Of a stretch of DNA of 64,000 nucleotides, positions 41,229 through 50,569 are shown in pieces. Position numbers and translations under genes: made by a program. Position 1 is the first letter of the stretch; each line of letters begins with the position of its first letter. Below the pieces are notes generated by a model, which was not told where the DNA came from, searched no databases, and saw nothing but the letters and a program-made list of their open reading frames with translations. This DNA comes from Clostridiales bacterium VE202-21. Lineage in GTDB: Bacteria; Bacillota; Clostridia; Lachnospirales; Lachnospiraceae. The stretch covers positions 90,874 through 154,873 of the forward strand of contig BAIF02000111.1 of assembly GCA_000509105.1 (NCBI GenBank), written 5' to 3'.

Positions 41229-42044
41229 CTATGATGTAAGTGGTATCTTTCTGGGTATAATTATTTTACGCGGACATTTATCTGCACATATTCCGCAGTT
41301 AGTGCACTTGGACGCATCGATATGGGCCAGGAAATTTGTAACTGTAATCGCATTGGTCTCACAGTTCTTTTCGCATAGGCGGCATCCGATACAGCCTACC
41401 AGGCAGACATCCATCAATGCCTTTCCTTTTGCATTAGAATTACACTGCACAAACGTCTTCTGGTCATATGGGATCAGTTCGATCAGATGTTTCGGGCAGG
41501 CTGCGATACATTTACCGCAGGCCTTGCATTTTTCCTTATCTACCACGGCTATGCCATCAATAATATGGATTGCATCGAAGGGGCATGCCTTTACACAGGT
41601 GCCAAATCCCAGACACCCATAGGAACATCCCTTTGGGCCGCCGTCCTGCATCATATTTACCATAATACAGTCTTCAATTCCCTGGTACTTATATTGATCC
41701 TGCGCTTTTTCGCACGTACCGGCACACTTCACAAATGCGACCTGCCGTTCCTGATCCCCCGCAGCAACTCCCATAATCTCGCCGATCTGCGCTGCAACCG
41801 GTGATCCCCCGACCGGACATGCGCCGACTTCCGCTTCACCTTTTACAATGGCCGCAGCCAGGCCCGAACAGCCGGCAAAACCGCATCCTCCGCAGTTATT
41901 GCCGGGAAGAACGCCTAAGACCGCCTCTTCCCTCTCATCTACCTCAACGGCAAACTTCTTTCCGGATATCCCCAGGAAGATGCCGATGAATAATCCGGTT
42001 CCGCCGACAATCGCCGCAGCTATTAATATTCCTGATATACTCAT
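41229..42044 (-). CDS. rnfB: Rnf complex subunit RnfB (ferredoxin side)
   Basis: A 271-residue protein. An N-terminal membrane helix (GILIAAAIVGGTGLFIGIFL), then an Fe-S domain with NNCGGCGFAGCSGLAAAIVKG, and several ferredoxin-type clusters (CKACGKCIAACP, GCIGCRLCEKNC, CTNCGICADKCP). It takes electrons from reduced ferredoxin. Last gene of the rnfCDGEAB operon, 12 bp after rnfA. Confidence 0.95.
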   Translation of the reverse strand: MSISGILIAAAIVGGTGLFIGIFLGISGKKFAVEVDEREEAVLGVLPGNNCGGCGFAGCSGLAAAIVKGEAEVGACPVGGSPVAAQIGEIMGVAAGDQERQVAFVKCAGTCEKAQDQYKYQGIEDCIMVNMMQDGGPKGCSYGCLGFGTCVKACPFDAIHIIDGIAVVDKEKCKACGKCIAACPKHLIELIPYDQKTFVQCNSNAKGKALMDVCLVGCIGCRLCEKNCETNAITVTNFLAHIDASKCTNCGICADKCPRKIIIPRKIPLTS

Positions 42045-42056
42045 GTTCCTTCCCTC

Positions 42057-42632
42057 CTAAATCAAACCTGAAAATCCGAAAAATGCAATTGCCATCAGTC
42101 CGGCCGTAACCAGGACAATCGGAGTTCCCTGAAATGATTCTGAAATGTCGTTATGTTCGATTTTCTCGCGGATTCCTGCCATAAGAACGATTGACACAAG
42201 GAACCCAAAGGCCGTTGCCAGCCCATTAATGACGCCTTCCAGAATGCTGTAAGACTTCGTCACATTTGTCAGCGCAACACCAAGCACCGCACAGTTTGTC
42301 GTAATCAGCGGCAGATAGACGCCCAGTGAATTATACAGCGGCGGCATTGCCTTTTTCAGAAACATTTCTACAAACTGAACTAATGCTGCGATAACAAGTA
42401 TAAACACAATTGTCTGCAAATACTCAAAATGTGTCGGTACAAGAATGAACTTGTAGATCAGGCTTGTGACAAACGACGCAATAGTTATGACAAAGATAAC
42501 AGCGCCGCCCATGCCGCCTGCAGTTTTTACGTTTTTAGAAACACCGAGGAACGGACAGATTCCGAGAAACTGACTGAGCACGACGTTATTCACAAATGCA
42601 GCACCAACTGCAATTAAAAGTAATTCTTTCAT
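42057..42632 (-). CDS. rnfA: Rnf complex subunit RnfA
   Basis: A 191-residue integral membrane protein with six helices. It starts MKELLLIAVGAAFVNNVVLS and has FLGICPFLGVSKNVKTAGG and LITTNCAVLGVAL. RnfA and RnfE face each other in the membrane and carry an Fe-S site between them. Forms part of the ion-pumping core. Confidence 0.95.
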   Translation of the reverse strand: MKELLLIAVGAAFVNNVVLSQFLGICPFLGVSKNVKTAGGMGGAVIFVITIASFVTSLIYKFILVPTHFEYLQTIVFILVIAALVQFVEMFLKKAMPPLYNSLGVYLPLITTNCAVLGVALTNVTKSYSILEGVINGLATAFGFLVSIVLMAGIREKIEHNDISESFQGTPIVLVTAGLMAIAFFGFSGLI

Positions 42633-42644
42633 CTCATTCCCCTC

Positions 42645-43379
42645 CTATTCATTCCCATTCTTTCCTGCTTTTTTCGGTTCCGGGCGCACATCCATAAACA
42701 TACTTCCACCGCAGGTTTCTTTCTTCCCGCATGTGGCACATCCCGAACCGCATCCGATCTTTTCAGCGATCGGATCTCCCTTAGCTGCTGCTTTTTTCTT
42801 AACCTTGTTCTGAAGCGCCGTTAGGAGTGCCAGAACGAAGAAAGCACCCGGTGCCAGAATAAAGATAGTAATCGGCTCATAAGAGTCTGGCAGAATCTGA
42901 TGGTCAAAAATCTTTCCGGATCCGACAAGCTCTCTCACAATCCCAATCGCCGTAAGGCCTACAGTAAAGCCAAGCCCCATTCCGATCCCGTCAAATATGG
43001 ATGGAAGCACAGGATTTTTCGAAGCGTAACTCTCCGCTCTTCCCAGAATAATACAGTTAACAACAATCAGAGGAATGTAAATTCCCAGAGAATCATACAG
43101 ACTTGGGACAAAACCTTCCAGCAGAAACTGAACCATTGTTACAAAAGAAGCCACAACAACAATGAATGCCGGCATTCTGACGGAATCCGGGATAATCTTA
43201 CGCAGCATGGATATCAGCATATTGGATAACACAAGCACGACAGTTGTGGAAAGGCCCATGCCAATCCCGTTTATAGCCGAAGTTGTAACCGCCAGCGTGG
43301 GACACATTCCCAGCATTAATACGAAGGTAGGATTCTCTTTAACCAGACCATTATACAGTCTTTCTGTATTTTTATTCAT
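42645..43379 (-). CDS. rnfE: Rnf complex subunit RnfE
   Basis: About 244 residues. It begins MNKNTERLYNGLVKENPTFV and has LMLGMCPTLAVTTSAINGIG and LIVVNCIILGRAESYASKN. The C-terminus has an extra cysteine-rich stretch (CGSGCATCGKKETCGGS) that may bind a metal. The ATG at 43379 has AGGAGG upstream; it overlaps the rnfG stop by 8 bp. Confidence 0.95.
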   Translation of the reverse strand: MNKNTERLYNGLVKENPTFVLMLGMCPTLAVTTSAINGIGMGLSTTVVLVLSNMLISMLRKIIPDSVRMPAFIVVVASFVTMVQFLLEGFVPSLYDSLGIYIPLIVVNCIILGRAESYASKNPVLPSIFDGIGMGLGFTVGLTAIGIVRELVGSGKIFDHQILPDSYEPITIFILAPGAFFVLALLTALQNKVKKKAAAKGDPIAEKIGCGSGCATCGKKETCGGSMFMDVRPEPKKAGKNGNE

Positions 43380-43986
43380 TGACACTACCTCCTAACACAC
43401 TCTGAAAATATACCAGGGCAGAGTCAACCGCATTGGTCACCGCATTGGTCGTAATCGTTGCGCCGCTCAAAGCGTCAATCTTATCGTCGCCCTCTTCTCC
43501 TGTCTTTGTATAAGAGAACTTCTCTACCTGCTTATCTTTGAACTGATCCTTGAATTCCGGTTCCGCTGCTTTCATTCCAAGGCCGGCCGTCTCAGTGATC
43601 GTAAGCGTTTCGATACCTTTTACGGTTCCATCACTTAAAATACCGACAGAAAGCTTAATATCCCCGCCGTAGCCTTCGTGTGAAGTTACCGTAATGACAT
43701 ATCCCATGGTTGCACCGCTCTCGTCTAATGCAACGGCCACTTCTGTAATATCATCGCTCTCGTAACCACCTTCTTTTAGGGCTGCGGCTGCCTCACTCTC
43801 ATCAAACTCCGTATAGTCTTCAAAAGAAACCGCATCTGCAAGAACCGTCTTGTACGCTTCCTGCTTGGCATTCTCCTGGGCCGTTGCGATTGGCTCTTTT
43901 GTCACCTCATATACAAGCCCCAGCAGTATGCCTGCAACCAGTGTAATCACTGTAAGTATTAAAGTGTTCTTGACAATTTTATTCAT
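43372..43986 (-). CDS. rnfG: Rnf complex subunit RnfG (covalent FMN)
   Basis: A 204-residue protein with one N-terminal membrane helix (TLILTVITLVAGILLGLVY) and an outside FMN domain. The flavinylation motif is DALSGATITTNAV (Thr target of ApbE). Also GMKAAEPEFKDQF. It receives electrons inside the complex on the outer face. Coupled to rnfD and rnfE by overlapping ends. Confidence 0.95.
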   Translation of the reverse strand: MNKIVKNTLILTVITLVAGILLGLVYEVTKEPIATAQENAKQEAYKTVLADAVSFEDYTEFDESEAAAALKEGGYESDDITEVAVALDESGATMGYVITVTSHEGYGGDIKLSVGILSDGTVKGIETLTITETAGLGMKAAEPEFKDQFKDKQVEKFSYTKTGEEGDDKIDALSGATITTNAVTNAVDSALVYFQSVLGGSVNE

Positions 43987-44918
43987 TATTTTTCTCCTCC
44001 TTTACCAAATGGTTTTGGAAGAGTAACCTTTTCAATCAGGGGCACTAAAAGGTTACTGATGATAATCGCGTAAGATACCCCTTCTGCAGAGCCTCCAAAC
44101 AACCGGAACAGCCCGGTCAGCAGGCCCAGGCAGATACCATATACAATCTGCCCCCGCTTTGTAATGGGCGAGGTTACATAATCTGTAGCCATGAACCAGG
44201 CGCCCAGCATCAGGCCTCCTCCGCACAGATGCGCCGTAATATACTGCGGATCAAAGCCATGCCCGCCGAATATGGTAATAAAAATCACAAATGTAACGAT
44301 GTATGTACCCGGAATTCTCAGGTCAATCACCCCGATCAGAAGCAGGAACATTGCGCCCAGCATGATCGCTAGAACGGAAGTCTCACCGATTGTGCCGCGG
44401 ATATTTCCGATCAGCATATTCATGGTATTCACCGTCTCCCCTGCTTTCAGCTCCGCAAGAGGAGTCGCCCCGGTCACCCCGTCATATACAAAATAAGTCA
44501 TGCGCCCGGTAAAGGATATAAGCAGGAAACACCTTGCCCCCAAAGCCGGGTTCATGAAGTTCTGTCCCAATCCTCCAAACAGCTGTTTCACCACGATAAT
44601 TGCAAATACAGATCCAAGCGCGCCCATCCACAGCGGAAGCGTCGGCGGAAGGTTCAGAGCGAGCAGCAGTCCTGTAACAACTGCGCTCCAGTCTTTAATC
44701 GTAATCGGCTTATGCATCAGCTTCTCATATATGTATTCAGCCAGCACCGCAGATACTGTAGTTACCACCACCAGGAGCCATGCATTTTCATGCCTGAAAT
44801 TATAAATCCCAAAGATTGTAGCCGGCAGCAGCGCTATGACAACCATCAGCATAATATTGCCGCTGGTTACTTTAGCCCGTATATGCGGTGAAGATGATAT
44901 GTTATAATTCTCGTTCAC
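43986..44918 (-). CDS. rnfD: Rnf complex subunit RnfD (covalent FMN)
   Basis: A 310-residue membrane protein with a GTG start and GAGAGGTG. Motifs: SSPHIRAKVTSGNIM, FGGLGQNFMNPALGAR and the flavinylation motif DGVTGATPLAELKAG. About nine helices; it helps move sodium ions or protons. Overlaps rnfG by one base. Confidence 0.95.
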   Translation of the reverse strand: MNENYNISSSPHIRAKVTSGNIMLMVVIALLPATIFGIYNFRHENAWLLVVVTTVSAVLAEYIYEKLMHKPITIKDWSAVVTGLLLALNLPPTLPLWMGALGSVFAIIVVKQLFGGLGQNFMNPALGARCFLLISFTGRMTYFVYDGVTGATPLAELKAGETVNTMNMLIGNIRGTIGETSVLAIMLGAMFLLLIGVIDLRIPGTYIVTFVIFITIFGGHGFDPQYITAHLCGGGLMLGAWFMATDYVTSPITKRGQIVYGICLGLLTGLFRLFGGSAEGVSYAIIISNLLVPLIEKVTLPKPFGKGGEK

Positions 44919-44935
44919 TTTTATTCACCTCTCTG

Positions 44936-46255
44936 TTATTTTTTCTTTCTGTTTGCCAGGGCAATCTTACGCATTGACCCTATGGATTGTTTCAGCGGAC
45001 GCTTTGCCGGACAAACATAGCTGCAAGAACCACATTCCACGCATTCCAGTCCGTTCTGCGCTGTAAATGTCTCTTCATCAAACCGTTCAGCATAATCCGC
45101 CAGTCTGGAGGGAATGATCCGGCTTGGACATACTTCCACACACCGTCCACAGTTAATACAGGCTGTTGTCTTGGACTTGGCAACAATATCTTCTGTAAAT
45201 GCAAGAATAGAAGAAGACGTCTTAGTTACGGGAGTATCCAGTGTCATCATGGCGAATCCCATCATCGGGCCGCCTGAAATCAGCTTCTGCGGTTCTGTCT
45301 TGAAACCGCCCGCCGCTTCCACAAGCTCCTGTTGGTTTGTTCCGAGCTGTACGAGAAAATTCCCAGGATTCGTTACCGCATCCCCGCTCACAGTCACTAC
45401 ACGTTCCGTCAGAGGACGCCCTTTGGCAACCGCATAATGTATGCCAATCAGCGTCTCCACATTATCCACAATACATCCCGCATCCGCAGGCAGCATAGAA
45501 GAATTGATGGCTCGTTTCGTGACTGCGTAGATCAGCTGGCGCTCCGCGCCCTGCGGATACTTCGTCTGAAGCACCTTCACTTCCATTCGCGGCTCATCTT
45601 TCACCGCTTCTCTAAGCTTTTCTATACAATCCTTTTTGTTATCTTCTACACCAAAGATCCCCCTGGCATTATCAAACAGGGAGAGAACGATTCTCATACC
45701 GCTCACAAGTTCTTCGGTATTCTCCAGCATCCTGCGGTAGTCTGCGGTGATGTAAGGCTCGCATTCTGCACAGTTTGCTATAATAAAATCAATCTTCTCC
45801 GGTTCTTTTGGTGAAAGCTTAACTCTGGTAGGAAAACCGGCCCCGCCCATACCGACAATTCCTGCCTCTCCGATCATGCCGATGATCTCTTCTCCCGACA
45901 TCTCCTCAAGAGGTTTCACCGTGCTGCGCTCCGCTTCCTCGTATTCTCCGTCGTTTTCAATCACAATACAATCGACCAGGCTTCCCGTAGGATTGAAATG
46001 CTTTTCCAGCCCTTTGACTGTGCCCGATACAGATGAATAGACCGGCGCCGACACAAATCCCCCGGCCTCAGCGATCTTCTGGCCTTTTAACACATGATCC
46101 CCCTTCTGAACTATTGGACTTGCAGGGGCACCGATATGCTGTGAAAGCGGATATACCAAGTCGCCTTTAGGCAGTACTTCAGCAATTGCCTGATCTTTTG
46201 CCAGGCTTTTACCATCATTTGGATGGATTCCGCCCTTAAAAGTTAAAAGTCCCAT
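44936..46255 (-). CDS. rnfC: Rnf complex subunit RnfC (NADH side)
   Basis: A 439-residue peripheral subunit. A barrel-sandwich region near 35-110 leads to the NADH/FMN-binding region with GMGGAGFPTRVKLSP and IIANCAECEPYITADYR. Two [4Fe-4S] motifs are near the end (CINCGRCVEVCP and CVECGSCSYVCPAKRPLKQ). It reduces NAD with electrons from ferredoxin. First gene of the operon. Confidence 0.95.
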   Translation of the reverse strand: MGLLTFKGGIHPNDGKSLAKDQAIAEVLPKGDLVYPLSQHIGAPASPIVQKGDHVLKGQKIAEAGGFVSAPVYSSVSGTVKGLEKHFNPTGSLVDCIVIENDGEYEEAERSTVKPLEEMSGEEIIGMIGEAGIVGMGGAGFPTRVKLSPKEPEKIDFIIANCAECEPYITADYRRMLENTEELVSGMRIVLSLFDNARGIFGVEDNKKDCIEKLREAVKDEPRMEVKVLQTKYPQGAERQLIYAVTKRAINSSMLPADAGCIVDNVETLIGIHYAVAKGRPLTERVVTVSGDAVTNPGNFLVQLGTNQQELVEAAGGFKTEPQKLISGGPMMGFAMMTLDTPVTKTSSSILAFTEDIVAKSKTTACINCGRCVEVCPSRIIPSRLADYAERFDEETFTAQNGLECVECGSCSYVCPAKRPLKQSIGSMRKIALANRKKK

Positions 46256-46287
46256 TCTTTACTACCTTCCTTTCTTTTTTCGCAATA

Positions 46288-46315
46288 ATTGTATTGTACT
46301 AGAAATTGTATGCAA
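46288..46315 (-). promoter_or_regulatory. rnf operon promoter
   Basis: On the minus strand TTGCAT (46310-46315), a 16-bp spacer and TACAAT (46288-46293), about 33 bp upstream of the rnfC start. Confidence 0.5.
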
Positions 46316-46403
46316 AATCCAGTAAATATAATAAATAACCGCCTATAAAAACACAAAATGCATATATTTTGACGTTTTTTTAACACATGTCATAAACTTC
46401 AAT

Positions 46404-46580
46404 GGGATCAGGATTCCCGTTTTTACAATGAAATCCTGACCCCATACACCTGTTTCGGCAATAAATCCTTATACAATAAGGATAGAGACTTTCTAAGCCC
46501 CTATCCTTTTCTTATACATTATTCTGCAGCTAGGCTGCAGACCCGCCCGAAGGGCATGTATTACGGGGTGCCCTGCGGGT
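46404..46580. other. Hairpin-rich gap between S1 and rnfC
   Basis: Non-coding 46316-46633. Hairpins: GGGATCAGGATT/AATCCTGACCCC (46404-46443); ATCCTTAT-ACA-ATAAGGAT (46465-46483), which excludes AAGGATAG/CTATCCTT (46478-46508); and ACCCGC..AGGGCA/TGCCCT..GCGGGT (46541-46580). The pair of exclusive hairpins with a T-run on the plus side looks like a switchable terminator. The S1 gene ends just to the right. Confidence 0.4.
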
Positions 46581-46633
46581 ATACCATCTCCGTACCTGCT
46601 CTAAATACCACTGCGCATGCACATATGGTATTC

Positions 46634-47716
46634 TTACTCTTCTGTTGCATCAGCTTCCTGTGCATCCGGCTCCAGCGCTTTCATACTCAGGCTGATCTTT
46701 TTATCAGTCTCATTCAGGTCTACGATCTTGGCTGTAATCTCCTGTCCGATCGAAAGAACATCGGAAGGCTTCTCAACGTGTGCCCTGGAAATCTGGGAAA
46801 CATGAAGAAGTGCATCAACTCCAGGCGCAAGTTCAACAAAAGCGCCAAAGTCTGTCATACGTGCCACTCTTCCATTGATAACCGTACCTACGGCAAAATC
46901 CTCTGCCGCATGTGCCCACGGATTCGTCTCCGGGAACTTCAGGCTGAGCGCAACCTTTGTATCATTGATATCTTTAACCAAAACCTTTACAACATCTCCA
47001 ACCTGGAATACTTTCTTCGGATTTTCTACTCTTCCCCAGGACATCTCGGAAATATGTAACAATCCGTCTACTCCACCAAGATCAATAAATGCACCAAAAT
47101 CTGTTACATTCTTAACCGTTCCTTCGATTGTATCTCCAACGCGCAGCTTCGCAAACAGCTCTTTCTGCTTCTCTGCCCTCTCTGCCACTAGTAACTGCCT
47201 TCTATCACCAATCACGCGGTTTCTCCTTGGATTGAATTCGCTGATCACAAACTCAATCTCCTGGCCTTCATATTTGCTTAAATCCTTCTCATAAGAATCA
47301 GATACCAGGCTTGCCGGTATGAATACACGTGCTTCATCAACTGTTGCACATAATCCACCGCCAAGAATCTGAGTTACAGTAGCCTTCAGAACCTCTTTGT
47401 TCTCGAAAGCTTCGCGCAGCCTCTCATTCCCCTTCTCTGCAGCAAGTCTCTTATAAGTCAGTAATACCTGTCCTTCGCCGTCATTTACTTTGAGAACTTT
47501 TACAGTCATAGGATCCCCTACTGAAATTACAGTAGTAAGGTCAATTGACTGGTCGTTTGAATATTCATTCTTTGAAATGATACCGTCTGCCTTATATCCG
47601 ATATTCAGGATAATCTCATCTGGCTTTACATCAATGACCGTACCCTCAACTACCTCTCCGTTGTGAATTGTTTTAAATGACTCGTCTAACATTTGTTCAA
47701 AAGATAATTCTGACAT
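46634..47716 (-). CDS. rpsA: S1 RNA-binding domain protein (30S ribosomal protein S1-like)
   Basis: About 360 residues from MSELSFEQMLDESFKTIHNG, with GAGGAGG upstream. Four S1 repeats: 17-86, 104-167, 188-257 (GDTIEGTVKNVTDFGAFIDL) and 275-344 (GTVINGRVARMTDFGAFVEL). Four domains is the low-GC Gram-positive layout. It binds mRNA at the ribosome. It overlaps ispH by 20 bp; in several clostridia ispH and S1 are one fused gene. Confidence 0.92.
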   Translation of the reverse strand: MSELSFEQMLDESFKTIHNGEVVEGTVIDVKPDEIILNIGYKADGIISKNEYSNDQSIDLTTVISVGDPMTVKVLKVNDGEGQVLLTYKRLAAEKGNERLREAFENKEVLKATVTQILGGGLCATVDEARVFIPASLVSDSYEKDLSKYEGQEIEFVISEFNPRRNRVIGDRRQLLVAERAEKQKELFAKLRVGDTIEGTVKNVTDFGAFIDLGGVDGLLHISEMSWGRVENPKKVFQVGDVVKVLVKDINDTKVALSLKFPETNPWAHAAEDFAVGTVINGRVARMTDFGAFVELAPGVDALLHVSQISRAHVEKPSDVLSIGQEITAKIVDLNETDKKISLSMKALEPDAQEADATEE

Positions 47717-48557
47717 TATTTTGAACCTCCTCAATTATATTGTTGGGCGTGGATGCCCCTGCTGTAATACCTACTGTTTCCACTGACCCTAATTGATTCA
47801 AATCCAAATCGTCAAGTGTCTGTATATAGTACGTATCTTTACATGCTTTCTGGCATATTTCAAATAACTTCTGGGTGTTGGAACTATGTTTGTCACCAAT
47901 CACGATCATAGCATCCACCTCTTCTGCAATACTCCCCGCTTCATTCTGACGCTCCTTTGTTGCACTGCAGATTGTATTTAAAACACTTACATCATAACTC
48001 TTTTCGGAGATAATTTCAACTAAATCTTGAAATTTATTGTAATTAAATGTCGTCTGCGCCACAATGCAGACCTTCATTCCCGGATTTGGAACAAAGTCGG
48101 ACGCATCCTTTTCGTTCTGCACCACTGTCACATGATCTCCCGCCCAGCCCCTGATTCCCTGCACTTCAGGATGTTCCGGATTACCGATAATTACAATGTA
48201 GCTGCCCGCCCTGCTCTCTCTTTGCACAATATTATGAATTTTCTTGACAAAGGGACAGGTTGCGTCTCTCACCGTAAGCCCCTGCTCTTCCATTTTTTTA
48301 TAAATATACTCCGGAACGCCATGGGAGCGTATGATGACTGTTCCCTCTGTCAAAGATTCCAGTTCCGCCTCTGTCCGCAGCACCTTCACCCCTCTTTTCT
48401 CCATATCTTTAACCACTTCGTCATTGTGGATAATAGGACCGTAAGTATAAATCCGAGGGCCGCTGCCCGCTTCCTCCTGAAGCTCTTTGTATACCGTTTC
48501 CACGGCCCGCTTCACACCGAAGCAGAATCCGGCCGTTTTCGCCCGTACTATTTTCAT
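47697..48557 (-). CDS. ispH: 4-hydroxy-3-methylbut-2-enyl diphosphate reductase
   Basis: A 286-residue Fe-S enzyme of the last MEP-pathway step. Three cluster cysteines: KTAGFCFGVKRAVE, DATCPFVKKIH and NTICSATKERQNE. Substrate-binding His residues lie at GPIIHNDEVV and IRSHGVPE, and the end has GITAGASTPNNIIEEV. It ends inside the S1 gene, so the two are coupled. Confidence 0.95.
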   Translation of the reverse strand: MKIVRAKTAGFCFGVKRAVETVYKELQEEAGSGPRIYTYGPIIHNDEVVKDMEKRGVKVLRTEAELESLTEGTVIIRSHGVPEYIYKKMEEQGLTVRDATCPFVKKIHNIVQRESRAGSYIVIIGNPEHPEVQGIRGWAGDHVTVVQNEKDASDFVPNPGMKVCIVAQTTFNYNKFQDLVEIISEKSYDVSVLNTICSATKERQNEAGSIAEEVDAMIVIGDKHSSNTQKLFEICQKACKDTYYIQTLDDLDLNQLGSVETVGITAGASTPNNIIEEVQNNVRIIF

Positions 48558-48650
48558 CTTTTCTCTGCTCCTTTTCCAAATATGTCTGTGTTCCGTTTTT
48601 CTTTTCCATATACTTCCTGCAGAAATATAAAAGAAATCGGCTCCTTCCTG

Positions 48651-49307
48651 TTATCTGCAGTATTGTATAATCTCTGCAGCCACTTCCTCGATTGTCATCT
48701 CAGAACTGTCGATAAGGACAGCATCCTCCGCTTTTTTCAGCGGCGCCGTCTCCCGGTTCATGTCTCTTTCATCCCGTTCCTGGATATCACGGGCTATTTC
48801 TTCATAATCGCATTCTTCTCCCTTTTCCCGGAGCTCATCATACCGTCTCCTTGCCCTTGTGGCTACGCTCGCGGTCAGATATATCTTAACATCAGCATGG
48901 GGCAAAATGTTCGTGCCGATATCACGGCCATCCATAATCACGTCTTCCTTCTCAGCCAATTCCCTCTGCAGCTCGAGAAGTTTCGCTCTCACCTGTGGGA
49001 CTGCAGAACTCACAGAGGCCATGTTGCCGACGGCTTCTTCCCTGATTCTGGAAGTCACGTTTCTTCCATTTAAATAGACCTGCTGTACTCCGTTCTCGTA
49101 TCTGATACTTACAACTGCATCCTCACACACACTGATCATCCGCTGTGTCTCCCCGGGTGCAATGCCTGCATCCAGAAAACAGAGTGCAAGTGCCCTGTAC
49201 ATCGCTCCGGTATCCACATAGATATACCCTTTTTTCTTAGCTACAAGTTTTGCAATCGTACTCTTGCCTGCCCCTGCCGGCCCGTCAATTGCCACATTAT
49301 ATCCCAT
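48651..49307 (-). CDS. cmk: Cytidylate kinase
   Basis: About 218 residues from MGYNVAIDGPAGAGKSTIAK (P-loop). The ATG at 49307 has GGGGAGG and is chosen over upstream starts. Contains DTGAMYRALAL, DGRDIGTNILPHADVKIYLT and RDERDMNRETAPLKKAEDAV. It phosphorylates CMP and dCMP. cmk-ispH-S1 is a common clostridial gene order. Confidence 0.94.
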   Translation of the reverse strand: MGYNVAIDGPAGAGKSTIAKLVAKKKGYIYVDTGAMYRALALCFLDAGIAPGETQRMISVCEDAVVSIRYENGVQQVYLNGRNVTSRIREEAVGNMASVSSAVPQVRAKLLELQRELAEKEDVIMDGRDIGTNILPHADVKIYLTASVATRARRRYDELREKGEECDYEEIARDIQERDERDMNRETAPLKKAEDAVLIDSSEMTIEEVAAEIIQYCR

Positions 49308-49339
49308 TCTTTCTTTCCTCCCCATGCCTTCCTTTTTCG

Positions 49340-50569
49340 TCAACGTACCGCATTTCCCGCCAGATAGGCGGTAGACCATGCGATCTGCAGGTTAAACCCG
49401 CCGGTCAGTGCATCCAGATCAACCACTTCCCCGATAAAATAAAGTCCGCTTACGAGTTTAGACTCCATCGTTCCAGGATCAAGCTGCCGGACATCAACGC
49501 CGCCTTTCGTGACAATCGCCTCATTGTACCCCCGCAGTCCTGTGAGCGTCATATCAAAGTCCTTGATCAGCGCAACAAATTGACGCCTTTCTTCCCGGCT
49601 GATCTCGTTGACCTTTTTTTCCGGATCGATGCCGCTCCTGTCGATCATGACCGGCTTTAATTTTGCCGGAAACAGCTTATCTACTGCATTCTTAAACTGC
49701 TTATTCCTGTTTTCTTCAAAATCTCTGAGCACACGCTGATCCAGCTGCTCTGCAGACAATGCCGGCTTTAGGTCAATGGAAAGCCGGAGTTTCCTCTCTC
49801 CCAGAAGTTTACCTATCACACTGCTGGCACTAATGATGACCGGCCCGCTCACGCCAAAATGAGTAAACAGCATTTCGCCGAATTCTTCATAAACTTTCTT
49901 TTTCCCATCATAAATCACGGCATTAACATTCCGAAGTGACAATCCCTGAAGTGCAGGGATAAATGCCTCCTTTACTTCCATTGGTACAAGAGACGGGTAG
50001 AGTGCAGTTACCTTGTGCCCCGCTTCCCGCGCAAACCGGTATCCATCCCCGGTAGATCCCGTCGAAGGATAGGAGATCCCGCCCGTCGCTATGATACACG
50101 CATCTGCCGATACAGTCTTACCATCGGCAAGGCGGATACCCGTGAAATGTCCCTCATCAGCCAGTACCTGTTTCACCTCCGCGTGCAGATAAATCCCGGC
50201 TCCCAGCCGCTTCAACTCTCTGCTCATCGCAGAAATCACGTCCGAAGAATGGTCCGATTCCGGAAATACCCGGTTCCCACGCTCCACTTTTGTTCTCACC
50301 CCGAGTTTTTCAAAAAACTCGATTGCCTGCTCATTCGTAAAACTGTAAAATCCACTGTATAAAAACTTAGGATTGCTTCGAACCGAAGAAAAAAGAGTTT
50401 CTATCTCTCCGGCATTCGTCAAGTTGCATCTGCCCTTTCCTGTAATAAAAAGCTTTTTCCCCAATTTCTCGTTTTTTTCATATATGCGGACCTCGTGTCC
50501 GTTTCCGGCCGTAAATATGCCCGCCATCATTCCTGCCGCGCCGCCCCCGATTATCAGTACTTTACTCAT
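49340..50569 (-). CDS. NAD(P)/FAD-dependent oxidoreductase (HI0933/YhiN family)
   Basis: About 409 residues from MSKVLIIGGGAAGMMAGIFT (FAD-binding loop). Further: ITGKGRCNLTNAGEIE, CIIATGGISYPSTGSTGDGY, and the C-terminal GLYFIGEVVDLDALTGGFNLQIAWSTA, which is diagnostic of the family. The reaction is unknown. The start at 50569 removes a 16-residue tail that lacks a ribosome site. Overlaps the RpiR gene by 8 bp. Confidence 0.9.
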   Translation of the reverse strand: MSKVLIIGGGAAGMMAGIFTAGNGHEVRIYEKNEKLGKKLFITGKGRCNLTNAGEIETLFSSVRSNPKFLYSGFYSFTNEQAIEFFEKLGVRTKVERGNRVFPESDHSSDVISAMSRELKRLGAGIYLHAEVKQVLADEGHFTGIRLADGKTVSADACIIATGGISYPSTGSTGDGYRFAREAGHKVTALYPSLVPMEVKEAFIPALQGLSLRNVNAVIYDGKKKVYEEFGEMLFTHFGVSGPVIISASSVIGKLLGERKLRLSIDLKPALSAEQLDQRVLRDFEENRNKQFKNAVDKLFPAKLKPVMIDRSGIDPEKKVNEISREERRQFVALIKDFDMTLTGLRGYNEAIVTKGGVDVRQLDPGTMESKLVSGLYFIGEVVDLDALTGGFNLQIAWSTAYLAGNAVR

